The notes beneath the pieces are model-generated. The model did not search any database. It had not been told where the DNA came from and worked only from the letters and a program-made list of their open reading frames with translations. A program made the position numbers and the translations under genes. From Pseudoips prasinana (taxonomy: Eukaryota > Arthropoda > Insecta > Lepidoptera > Nolidae): a DNA stretch of 64,000 nt. Positions 33,882 through 43,925 of the stretch are shown here, one piece after another (position 1 is the stretch's first letter; every line of letters starts with the position of its first letter). Location: positions 930,001-994,000 of the forward strand of contig OX621259.1 of the NCBI GenBank assembly GCA_951640165.1. Reading direction: 5' to 3'.

Positions 33882-35177
33882 TTAGCAGTATGCCACAGTT
33901 GATCTTGCCAGATTATCCCAACGCCTCTTTACCGGGCATATGGGGTCAAATGCATTGTGGTTATGATGCTCAAGCTTGGCTCGTTGACAATTACAGCAGG
34001 TAGGTACTACCCCCGCTATCCAATCAGCACATTCCGACCGCATGTGCCGAGCACCACAGAGGCTGCACAGGTCAACACTTTCTTTGCATAGCTTGCGACC
34101 ATGCCCGTACCCGAGACATTTAGTACACTGCACTAGTGGTGTCTGATCGGCTACCCATATTCTTTGTAAGTCTATGTGAACTCTACCTGCTGCTGTAAGA
34201 CGCTGCCATATTTGTGGGGTCACTTGCAGAATCACGTGGCACATATGAGAATTTCTAGTTTTCCTTCTATATTTTACGGTTATATTTTGTTGTTCGGAGG
34301 CGTTGTCACCAATGAGTCGTTCATTTTGATTTTTGAGAGCCTCAATTATGTCCGCATCTGTGTTGTAAGACAAAACATCCCTCAGAATAACCAGTGGATC
34401 TTTATTTTTCATCTCTTCTACTATAAGAGTTTTGTCAACTTCCCTGATGCACTCTGATATTTTTTCTGTCTCTTCTTTAGATTCGCAGCCTATAATTATC
34501 TTTTGGTCTTTTGCTTTTCTTACTTTTTCTACACGAAGCCCTTTCTTTTTTGCATCCACTGCTTGTCGTATTTTAGTCATCACTTTATCAGAGGTGTCCA
34601 GGTCTATAATAGACGAAACGGCCACAGAATGTATTGGATTCCGTGGGTTTTTAGCAGATTTATTTGCAACTATACTAGCATAAGTTGCCTCGCCATGGTT
34701 TATAAATTTACTATATTGTGTATTCATGGGAAGTTCTTTTATCTGCTGTGTGAGGGTCATGGCTTGTATCTTATTGTCTTCAAGTGCCTGAGAATGCTGG
34801 CTTAGGCCATCCATAAGGTGCTTAATTAATGTCTCGCTGACTCTCACACCTCCCGGTGTCAGTAGTTTGACACTCTCTAGTTCTTCACCTAGTTTCAAAA
34901 TTATATCATACAATGAACTTATCTTCGTCAGTATATTTTTTTTAAGTACTGCGCTGATCTTAGACTGCTCCAAGGTTACTTTGGTCTCTTGGAACAGTCT
35001 ATTAGCAGCGGGTACTTTGTGAGTAAGGAGTTCTTCCCTCATAGAAAAGCTAGATCGTTGGTTGTGTTGTTCTACGATAGTACTCTCAGAGATGTTGGAT
35101 CCGGATGGAATTAATTTTGTTTTTTGAGGGCCTGATCCGGAAGCCGCGTCATTTTTAAGGACCGATTTAGTTTCCAT
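33882..35177 (-). CDS. R1-clade ORF1 (Gag-like) with three zinc knuckles
   Basis: It is 431 residues from ATG 35177 (METKSVLKND); the frame is also open upstream into a poly-A-rich leader. The central part is charged and helical. The C-terminus has CTKCLGYGHGRKLC, CSLCGARHMRSEC and CCNCQRAKLEHH...C, the three Cys/His knuckles usual in R1-type ORF1. Such proteins bind element RNA and help deliver it to the target. No stop or frameshift is seen. The ORF2 frame overlaps its end in a different frame, the normal R1 layout. Confidence 0.86.
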   Translation of the reverse strand: METKSVLKNDAASGSGPQKTKLIPSGSNISESTIVEQHNQRSSFSMREELLTHKVPAANRLFQETKVTLEQSKISAVLKKNILTKISSLYDIILKLGEELESVKLLTPGGVRVSETLIKHLMDGLSQHSQALEDNKIQAMTLTQQIKELPMNTQYSKFINHGEATYASIVANKSAKNPRNPIHSVAVSSIIDLDTSDKVMTKIRQAVDAKKKGLRVEKVRKAKDQKIIIGCESKEETEKISECIREVDKTLIVEEMKNKDPLVILRDVLSYNTDADIIEALKNQNERLIGDNASEQQNITVKYRRKTRNSHMCHVILQVTPQIWQRLTAAGRVHIDLQRIWVADQTPLVQCTKCLGYGHGRKLCKESVDLCSLCGARHMRSECADWIAGVVPTCCNCQRAKLEHHNHNAFDPICPVKRRWDNLARSTVAYC

Positions 35178-36172
35178 ATAATAAAATAAAAATAAAAAAA
35201 AAAAAAAACTGACACCCAAAACAGACAAACAAAAAAACCAAGACATACAAACAAAACAAAACAAAAAAAAAATCCTTATAAGATATTCCAGAATATAAAT
35301 AACTTACAGTCCAAGTAGATATTAATAATATCTTACAATTTCTTATTCTGTCATCATAGGTATTACATAGGTGGTTTCGAAATTATATTCCTAACTTTAG
35401 CCCAAAACCTCGCCACTTTAAGGGTGGAATGGTAATATATAATATTCCTTAAAACAGACTTCTTTATACAATTTAGGATTACATAGGTATTTTGTTAAAA
35501 CTTAATGTTCATACACCTCGTATAATATTTAAGTTCTTGCACAAGTAGACGTAAACAATCTGCTCCAAGTGGGTAACAGGTAATCGTACCCGCTGCCGCC
35601 GCGCGCCGGCTGAACTGTCGTGGGTCTTGCGTCACAAAAACCAAAATGGTAACAAAAACAAAAGTAAAATAAAACTACAATTTTTATTTGTTGTCCCGTG
35701 TCACTCCCGCACAAATATCGTATCTGACTGACGATGATCTTGCTACCGCGTTAATTCGCTGAATTAGCAGATAGATGCGCCACAAATCACCACTTTTATA
35801 TAAAATTAAATTACCGATTGATACTAAGTATTTATTTTTATTTTTCAATTTCAATTTATTTATTGCTTTCATGGGTTTTACATAGGTATTTTAGATAATA
35901 ATACAGTACCAAACATGAACCCTGTAAGGGCACTGCAACAATACAATATACAAACAAATATTCTTTTTGTCATAACTTTACATGTTAAACTTAAATTTTT
36001 AATTTTAAAAATTTAGTTATACTCTAGTTAACGTTGCACAAAACAAATGGATTCCAATGCACCAATACAGCTTTATTTACGCGAAATATTAATAACCGTT
36101 TAATGATTAGGAACAGCACACAGTGCACACGTCCGCTCTGCGTTACGGCCAGCGCGATCCTATTACGTTACG
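35178..36172. other. R1 leader and gene-free DNA
   Basis: 35178-35280 is A/C-rich on the plus strand (T-rich leader of ORF1). 35575-35640 is a short GC-rich patch. Otherwise AT-rich; I see no gene. Confidence 0.4.
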
Positions 36173-37407
36173 TTACATTGAAACGAGTACACATATGTAC
36201 ACAGTAAAACACGTACACAGATAAAAAAATAAGTTAAATTTTACCTTAGAATCGCTCCGGTGCGGTCGTATGAGATACGGCTCGAAGTGACCTCCACCGA
36301 GGTGTTCACACAGATTGGCACGGCGCAGGGTCTCCGCGTGTAAGCGGGGCAGCAAGGTGGGATCCTTATTGCAGCTGTAGCGTAGCTGCTGGAACACGTT
36401 CGTGATGCGTTCTCGCATTTCCTCCTCACTTGCACATGCACTCACAAACACTTTTTCCTTTACGTAGCCCCACAAAAAGAAGTCTAAAGGTGTAAGGTCG
36501 GGCGAGCGGGCTGGCCAGGGTTGCGGTCCAAATCTGCCAAGCCAGCGATTCGGAAAGGTGGCGTCTAAATGCGAACGCACTGGGAGCGTTATATGCGGAG
36601 GAGCGCCGTCGTGCTGGAACCAAATCAGTGGCAAGTGCGCAAGTGGTAAATCCTCCAAGGCTTCCCATTCCTCGTCCAGCTCGTCACGGAGGGTCTCTTT
36701 CTAGGTTAACGCGAAGAAAATCGAGATAGCGCGCTCCGTTCATGCGCGCGGGAAGAAACACAGGCCCTAGGATTTTATTACCATAAATTCCTGCCCAGAC
36801 GTTTACCGACCAACGCGTTTGATGTCCGGTCTCTTGGATCTCGAATGGATTCGATTGCGACCAGTAGGTAATGCGCATTTCGACGATTCCACATACCGTT
36901 GCGCGTAAAAGTCGACTCGTCGGTCCATATCACATGGGCGATAAAATTAGGGTTTCGATCGTGTTCAGCTCGCAACCACCGGCAATACTGTACTCGATGA
37001 TCACGATCACGAGGCAATAGGGCTTGGACCCTATGTATTACATAAGGCCGTTGCCGATCCCTTCGCAGCGTTTTATGCACAAAGAAGTGTGAGACGCGGG
37101 ATCCATTATTCCGCCGCAGTAATCGAGCTGCCGTGCGTGTTCCTAGGCGTGGATTTCGACGGACCAAGTCTAAAACTCTTTCTGCAATTACACCGCGAAG
37201 TAGTCTTCCGGCGCCTTCCTGATTGGGAACTATGGGCTGGTTATCTAGCACTCGTTGATAGGCATTGGTAATGATCCGGGAGTCTGATGGATGCCGACGG
37301 TCGGGATACCTATCAATGTAAATTCGGAGGGCTTCCCTAGCATTTCCTCGAGCTTCCCCGTAGCACATCATCATTTCTCCATACTCACGCGCACTAAATG
37401 TAGCCAT
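36173..37407 (-). pseudogene. DD41D mariner-superfamily transposase with two frameshifts
   Basis: It starts at ATG 37407 (MATFSAREYGEMM), with an N-terminal helix-turn-helix region (YGEARGNAREALRIY) and GTRTAARLLRR. The first Asp is in IWTDESTFTRNG. Near 36865 a short duplicated tacc/ctac shifts the frame after RRNAHY; the middle part resumes with WSQSNPFEIQETGHQ and WSVNVWAGI. Near 36690 a second shift occurs in a CCC run. The last part has WFQHDGAPPHI (second Asp) and WPARSPDLTPLDFFLWG (third Asp), 41 residues apart, as in the DD41D (rosa/visitor) group. Terminal repeats were not identified. Confidence 0.85.
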
Positions 37408-38740
37408 TTTTCACAACACAACAACAAAATTACAAAATTTACGAACGTAACACACACGAACAATAGCGAGCGATACTGCCAGTGTCAGCAAGTTTCATCC
37501 TGCTCGCGATGCGACGACAAATGTTGCCAATTACACGAAAATTTTGCACGAAATCTTGTGCAAAATTTTTGTCAGAGGGCATAGGTTCGATTTTCGACTC
37601 TACTATCAATAGGTAGCTGTTGTAAAGCCATGTAAAAGCCCCTTGGGTGGCTTAGATACTGGTTCCAGTGATCACTTGAATAAAGAATTAATTAATTAAT
37701 AAGATACGTGCCACAAATACTCAAGGGCACATTAAGTGCAGTTTTCGTTTAAAATTAGGTGCATAAAAAGATTTGCATAATTGATAAAAGCAAATCTGTA
37801 ATCTTAACTTAAGGTAAACCAAATTTGTTCTAACATTTTTGTTCACAAATTAAGGTCTAATAACTTGGCAACACTGCAATCGTGGAATTGCACAATCGCG
37901 CAAATTTATCTACTCTCTCATAGGAGGGAAGAGTAGCATGCGGCGAGTTCGATGTACTGTAGGTAGCTAGGCATAAAGTGAACAGCTGATTTCAAGCGTC
38001 GTTCGTTTTAGATTTAAACATCCATTGCTGTTTTTTTAATTCAGCTGTTTTATTAACATAAATGGAGTGTTGCATACAGAGAATGTAATTTAACATTGAA
38101 ATAAAGGAATATCAGCAAAAAACGGCAAAAAAAAAAAGAATCCTGAGAAAATTTCCAGTGGAATATGATTCAGAATAAGGAGCTGAATCAATCCTGTGTT
38201 TTTGTGGAGGGCTGTCAATAACACCCGGTATATAAAAGCCCGTTATATGTTTTATTAAGTGTTTGGCACTGGCAAAATGAGTCGCTATGGAGTTTAATTC
38301 ATCAATCATTTCGTGCGTTACAAGGAACTTGCGATCAACATAATTGTCCTAAAAAGGACATTATCTGATAAATAGTCAATAAATTTAACCACTGGTTCGG
38401 TGACGAATCCTCCACCTCCTACTTGTCTTCGGAATGTGCCTAACTTAACGCTAGAATGTGCAAATATAGATGTCCTAAATCCATGCATGTCTTTGCATAT
38501 TCTATAAACATTGAATACTCAGAAAATCAATAAATCCGTGGAGGGGAAGCGGTTGGACCACAGCCACAGTACCTCGATGACTCACCATACTGCACCATTT
38601 AAACGCAGCGCCAAACCAATTATTAATGCCTTGTTACCGATCTCGATCTTTTGTTTCAGATAACTCCGATATTCTGAAAGCGATATTCATTCCTAAAGAT
38701 ATCAATATCGGCTCCTACGGGGAGGAGGAAATAAGAGTAA
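37408..38740. other. Gene-free stretch after the DD41D transposase
   Basis: 37540-37572 contains a short hairpin (attttgcacgaaatcttgtgcaaaat). No coding region is supported. 38640-38720 looks superficially like an exon after tttgtttcag, but merges into a dispersed repeat. Confidence 0.4.
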
Positions 38741-38744
38741 GTAC

Positions 38745-38965
38745 CGTTGCTATAGTCGTATATTTCCTCGGAGAGCACGTAAAGCCGTCGGTCCTGTACC
38801 TGACCTCTTTCCGGTCGTATCGCTAGTCGTCCCATCGGATCATAAGAGTGATGGAATAGAAAGTGCCTCCGTGTTTGCGCACACACTTGTGCACTATAAT
38901 ATGTCGTGTGCAATTGGCTAATCTCAATTGAGAATATCCGCCGTGGCTGAAATTCAGCCGGGAAG
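38745..38965. repeat. Dispersed repeat with 'gcacacacttgtgcactataatatgtc'
   Basis: It includes tacctgacctctttccggtcgt, gtcccatcgga and aattggctaatctcaattgaga. I recognise the ordering as a widespread moth repeat; it is non-coding here. Confidence 0.45.
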
Positions 38966-39342
38966 ACATCATCATTATCATCATATTTCCTCCAACATAC
39001 ATTTGTAATAGTAATTGATACAATTAGTTATGGTGAAGAAATTAAGTAGGCTATGTAGGGTGTTCTAGTACATCTTCTTATGGTCAGTGAACCCTTTCGG
39101 TATTTAAACATTTCAATAACGCAGATTTTGATGGAGAATCTAAATCACACACATCAAACTGTTAATCCGTAACGTAGGTATACGGAGTCACATAATCACA
39201 TATAATCAAGAAATATGTGCATGCTAAGTTAGCCTTTAAGTAATTGTTATTTAGACCTTGTAAATTGAAAATTTATGGTGTAAACAATTGTTGAAAAACC
39301 TAAAAAAAGAAAAAAAAAACTGAATATTACAACATCTATACA

Positions 39343-39657
39343 TCTATACAAATAAATAAAATTGGAGTGTCTGTTTGTAATATTGAAATAACCGGTTTTG
39401 ACTACATAAATATGAATATATATACGGTACATACACCAAAATAACATTTTTTACAATTTTTGTCTGTCTGTCTGTCTGTTTGTTCCGGCTAATCTCGGAA
39501 ACGGCAAGACCGATTTTGACGGGACTTTTATTGGCAGGTAGCTGATGTAATAAGGAGTAACTTAGGCTACTTTTATGTTAGAAAAAGTCATTTATTTTAC
39601 TAAAAAAAAAACATAATAAACTAATCAACACGCGGACGAAGTCGCGGGCACAGCTAG
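39343..39657 (+). mobile_element. Non-autonomous Helitron, 315 bp
   Basis: It starts TCTATACAAATAAATAAAAT and ends cacgcggacgaagtcgcggg + cacagCTAG, with A before and T after. The gcggacgaagtcgcgg stretch forms the terminal hairpin. A (GTCT)n run sits at 39458-39480. Confidence 0.8.
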
Positions 39658-40051
39658 TAATTTATAATATTATTAATTACCCACTATCCGCCAAACTGCA
39701 CAGCAGTTTGTTGGCAGAAGGATCACTCCGTTATTGACTAGCTTTATGGTTATTATGACACTATACATATATTTAAGCCTTAAGGCTAAAGGTACAAAAT
39801 AAATAGGTTACGAATTACAAGATAGGTTCCTTAACAATCAGTATCGAATAATGTGTGCCATATATGGCTCCTGAAATGTTAGCGGGGTCCTCTTGCGGCT
39901 AAAGGCCGTGCAATGGAGTATATAATTACATGTCATTCATGCAGCCCCATAAAAGTGATCGTTTTAACGTATAACTTATACCATCCTAAAGCCAAAATAA
40001 AAAAATAACTTAACAGTGTGTAAAATCGAATAATAATACCTAATAATAATA

Positions 40052-40290
40052 TCTAGGGACAATGTCACACACATCATCCTAGCCCCAAACTAAGCAAAGC
40101 TTGTACTATGGGTACCAGGCGACGATATACATACTTATATACATAGATAAATACTTAAATACATAGAAAACATCCATGACTAAGAAACAAATATTCGTGC
40201 TCATCACACAAATATTTGCACTTACCGGGATTCGAACCCAGGACCACCAGCTTCGTAGGCAGAAGCACTACCAACTAGGCTACGGTGATC
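40052..40290 (-). mobile_element. tRNA-derived SINE, full length, reverse
   Basis: Reading on the minus strand, the head has an A-box (tagcctagttggtagtgc) and a B-box gggttcgaatccc. The body then runs through tttgtgtgatgagcacgaat to the tail ending near 40052. It is the best preserved B-box in the family. Confidence 0.78.
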
Positions 40291-40339
40291 GTCAAATCAT
40301 TCCACTAACGTTATAAAGTTTTATAATCAATCAACATTG

Positions 40340-40545
40340 AAACCACCACCAGCCTGATATTGACGAAGGTCTCCCCCAAAGTTTTCTATAATGTTGCCAC
40401 CTGGAGAGGTTGCCTTGGTCACCGCACTTGGCATGCGTGTAGGTGTCCGCAGTTAGGTGGTACCTAGTACACAGGTGACGCTGCAGCCCGACTACCTGGT
40501 GTATGCCTTAGGCGCCTCTTACGACAAGGGATGGTATAGGGTGGC
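40340..40545 (+). repeat. Dispersed repeat related to 26750-26960
   Basis: It shares cttggcatgcgtgtagg, gcagttaggtggtacctag and gcctcttacgacaagggatgg order with the earlier copy. Confidence 0.5.
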
Positions 40546-40656
40546 CCTGTTATTCTTTCTAGGCCAGAAACCACACGGCTAACATTAAAATATACCAAAT
40601 AATTGCAAAATATTGTTAAAAGTAAATCATAATAATGGATGAACAGCCTTTCAGCG

Positions 40657-40720
40657 TTCAAGGACAGTCCTGTTCCTGTTCAAGGACAGTCCTGTTCCTG
40701 TTCAAGGACAGTGCTGTGGG
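40657..40720 (+). repeat. 22-bp tandem repeat, three copies
   Basis: The unit ttcaaggacagtcctgttcc(tg) repeats almost perfectly three times; each unit contains the inner palindrome aggacagtcct. Confidence 0.9.
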
Positions 40721-40948
40721 TAGAAGTATAGTAAAACACTTTTTATTGTACAGTAGAAAAATAGGCATATTCGAAGTACTAAGTTAACTCCGCTAATTGA
40801 CAGTTTTATCAAGTCAAGATGCACCATGCACCGCCCTCCAGCCCGCAAAAATATTATGCACATGCAAGTACAATATAAACATGCAAATTACATGAGCCGG
40901 TATGATACCCAACAAGTGTTTCAGTCCTTCATGGACCATTCTCAAGGG

Positions 40949-41008
40949 ATACTAACTCGTCGAGTGCTCGAAAGCGAAGACACGTCGCTTTCGAGCACTG
41001 GACGAGTT
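40949..41008. repeat. 26-bp-stem hairpin
   Basis: ctaactcgtcgagtgctcga + aagcga pairs with tcgctttcgagcactggacg + agttag, with one mismatch and a 7-8 base loop. The preceding 40915-40947 (gtgtttcagtcct...ccattctcaaggga) recurs at 54270-54300. Confidence 0.85.
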
Positions 41009-41059
41009 AGCATAAATAGCGGAATTCACACTACATATTAACTTTTTTTTTATTTTGAA

Positions 41060-41345
41060 CTAGCTGTGCCCCGCTAAATTTTATAAATTATCACAGCTCC
41101 TCTCCCGTAGGTGATAGCGTGATAATATAGCCTATATGTTCACCCGACCTCTTTGTAATATTCATGCAAAATTTGAAGTAAACCCATGCGGTACTTTTTG
41201 AGTTTAGTCCGGACATACATACAGACAAACAGACAATAATTCTAATTTTTTTTGGGTTCGTTAGGGATTGTAGACCACACCCCAAGATGCCTTTCAAAAA
41301 AATATTCAATGTACAGTTTTGACGATTTTAATATATGTATATAGA
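41060..41345 (-). mobile_element. Non-autonomous Helitron, 286 bp, reverse
   Basis: On the minus strand it begins TCTATATACATATATTAAAA (41345) and ends gcggggcacagCTAG (41060). It is flanked by A and T in the correct sense. Confidence 0.72.
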
Positions 41346-41614
41346 TGTTATGGATTTCCGCAAAGTAACTCCTCCTGGATTTATTTGGCAACACTGGCCA
41401 AGTGAACAAGTCTCCCTTGTTTTGCTAATAAATTAAATTGATATAATTGAAAAACAAAGAGTTTTCGCAACAAAACATAGTGAAAGTGTAACAACATAAC
41501 CTCACCTTGTGAATCATACGTCACTTCAAAACTCCTAAGGATTTCATGAGTTAAAAACAAATTTAATACAAAACTAAGTTCGTTACCTAATTTGAACCGC
41601 ACTCACACACTGAT

Positions 41615-41639
41615 AAAACAGCTGATTCACAGCTGTTTT
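41615..41639. repeat. Perfect 10-bp inverted repeat
   Basis: aaaacagctg, five bases, cagctgtttt. It lies in otherwise gene-free DNA (41346-41945). Confidence 0.8.
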
Positions 41640-41945
41640 GGAATATATTATCACATCTTATCACGTTCACTCACACAAGCGCATCCAAATTATTCCAAAT
41701 CACGATCTCAAACTAACTGTCATACGTCATACTGACATTAAAGGTGCGTTGAAATAGACATGTTCTAATGCGTTCGGAAACTGTGAGCAGGAAATAAGTC
41801 ATGGTTCACACAAGCTGTTTTTTAGTGTTGTGACCAAAAAACTTGTGTAATACGCAACCATTAACAAATTCAATTCCTTCAATAAATGAGAGTGGTAAAT
41901 TGAAGAAAAACATCAGCTCACGTGCATGCATGATTTATTTAATGT

Positions 41946-43469
41946 ATGTTAAAACAGAAATATAGACAAATAAAAATAAAAAACAAAATGGAAAATCAAA
42001 ATGTTACGATCCGTAGAAGAAGGGCACAGTCGTATGATACATCACGAGAAGTTTTTGATGAACTGAATTCTACGATGGTATTCGAGTCTTCAATGCAAAG
42101 TCTACCAAATAACTCAATTGATAGTCAAGAATTCATGGACTTCAAACTTAAAATAGAACAGTTAGAAAGAGATCTTCAAGGGGCACACAAAAAAATTGAA
42201 AATTTGTTATTAGAAAACAATAACTTAAAAAAATCATAAGAACAATCTAATAAAAAAATTGAGATACTTAAATCAACAGCTATAAAACTGACACCATTAA
42301 AAAATGCAGTGAAAGTAACAACCCCGAAAACTACACAATCCAAACCTTTGAAACAAAAACAATTTAAAAACCTTACACAGGCAAATAAACAATTTACCAT
42401 AGATAAATTGGGAAGTGTAGTTAACGAGATATTACCACCGGACACTACCAAAAATGAAACCGAAAACAAACAAAACGCAGATATGATGACAAAGGAGTTG
42501 ATACCTTTCGATTTATGCACTTAATTTTCCGAAACTTTAAATATTCCGGAGACTGAGGCGGAGGACACTAGGATGTCAAATTATGAAAATCAAAATACTG
42601 AAAGTCGGGACCCTAAACCTTTAAATACAATGTGCACCATAAAAGAGAAAGATAATATCTTAAAATTCATGCAATCTACACCGCCCATACAGAATAAAAA
42701 TACAAGGATTACCTCAAATGATCTAAGGAATATTATTGGTCATGAAAATAATGAAAACTATGTTAAGAAAAAAGTAGTGATTCTTGCTGATCAACAAGGA
42801 AGGTACATCCGAAACATGCTACAAAAATTACTGGGAGAACTATATGAAGTATTCAGTTTTTGGAAGCAGGATGCTAAATTTGAAGATATTGTAAAATCAA
42901 AGATTTGTAGTACACTTACTAAAAGAGACTTTGTAATATTATTAGCTGGTATAAATGAAACTGACCCTATTCAAGTTCAAACAAATTTATATGTTTGGCT
43001 AAAAAAGCTGAGAAACACTAATGTTATGATACCTGAAATACCTTACAATAATCATCTGAATGAAATAAAACTAAATAACTTAGTCCGTCAATTATGTATA
43101 AAATACAATGCTGTGTATATTGATATGGGGTATAGTAATTATAGACCCCGTAATCATTATTTTAGAATTAATTTAACTAGGCTAATGTTAAAATAAATTT
43201 TAAAAATGTGTTGTAAGAATGAATTTGATAATTATTCCCTGCGTAAAAATATGATGACAGTACAAAAAACTGATAAAGCTATTCAAACAGAAGCACTAGA
43301 AATAATAGGTAATTCTCATTATATATTAACTGAAACACATATACATGGCCCATCCAAATCCACAGAGTGCATCTCCAACACTGATAACTCTAAGAACACA
43401 AATGTAAATGTTGAACATAACTCAAAAGTTGAAATGTCATCAGGTGAAAATTTTTTCGTGCATAAATAA
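41946..43469 (+). pseudogene. LINE E1 ORF1: coiled coil and SGNH-like domain, nonsense mutations
   Basis: One frame runs through the whole interval, broken by TAA at 42237, TAA at 42522 and TAA at 43194. The likely start is 41946, or the internal ATG at 41988 (MENQNVTIRRRR). The coiled coil FKLKIEQLERDLQGAHKKIE + NLLLENNN mirrors LINE A ORF1. A Lys/Thr-rich linker follows, then the SGNH-like block VVILADQQGRYIRNML and DFVILLAGINETDP, with VYIDMGYSN near the end. The third stop could be the natural ORF1 end, with a spacer to the ORF2 start at 43479. The stops make it non-functional. Confidence 0.75.
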
Positions 43470-43478
43470 TTCCAAATT

Positions 43479-43925
43479 ATGCACCAAAATATAAATGGTT
43501 TAATTAACAAACAAGATGAAATCATCGTACATCTATATTCTACTGGAAAAAAAGGTAATCATGTTGACGTTTTGTGCGTGTCAGAACATAACATGACTGA
43601 GGATGATACAAAATTACTAAATTTACCAGGTTACGTTTTAGGCTCACATTTTTGCCGTAAAAATAGAAATGGAGGTTCGTGTGTACTCGTCAAGAAGATA
43701 CATAAATATAAAGTGATCACCGAAACCAAAAATTTAAGCGTTGGAAACGTTATTGAATGTAGTGGCATTGAAATAATCGATCTTAAAATGATTATTTTGA
43801 GTATTTACCGTCCCCCCAAAACTAGTCAAGACCACAGAAACATATTCTTTGACAAACTTGAAGAATTATTATTCACAATCAGAGGTTTAAATAAAAAAAA
43901 TATTATATGTGGCGATTTCAACATA
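43479..43925 (+). pseudogene. LINE E1 ORF2 N-terminus: endonuclease fragment
   Basis: It begins MHQNINGLINKQDEI, a typical ORF2 start, then VDVLCVSEHNM (catalytic Glu), RNGGSCVLVKK, LSIYRPPKTS and IICGDFNIN. Homology ends straight after GDFNIN at about 43925, and another LINE starts in the same direction. The terminal SDH block is absent. Confidence 0.82.

Noticed and set aside
38626..38826. Exon after tttgtttcag (DNSDILKAIF...)
   Set aside because: The acceptor looks fair, but the sequence merges into a known-looking dispersed repeat and lacks a good donor.
39455..39482. Functional GTCT repeat
   Set aside because: Short microsatellite inside a Helitron; no further meaning can be supported.
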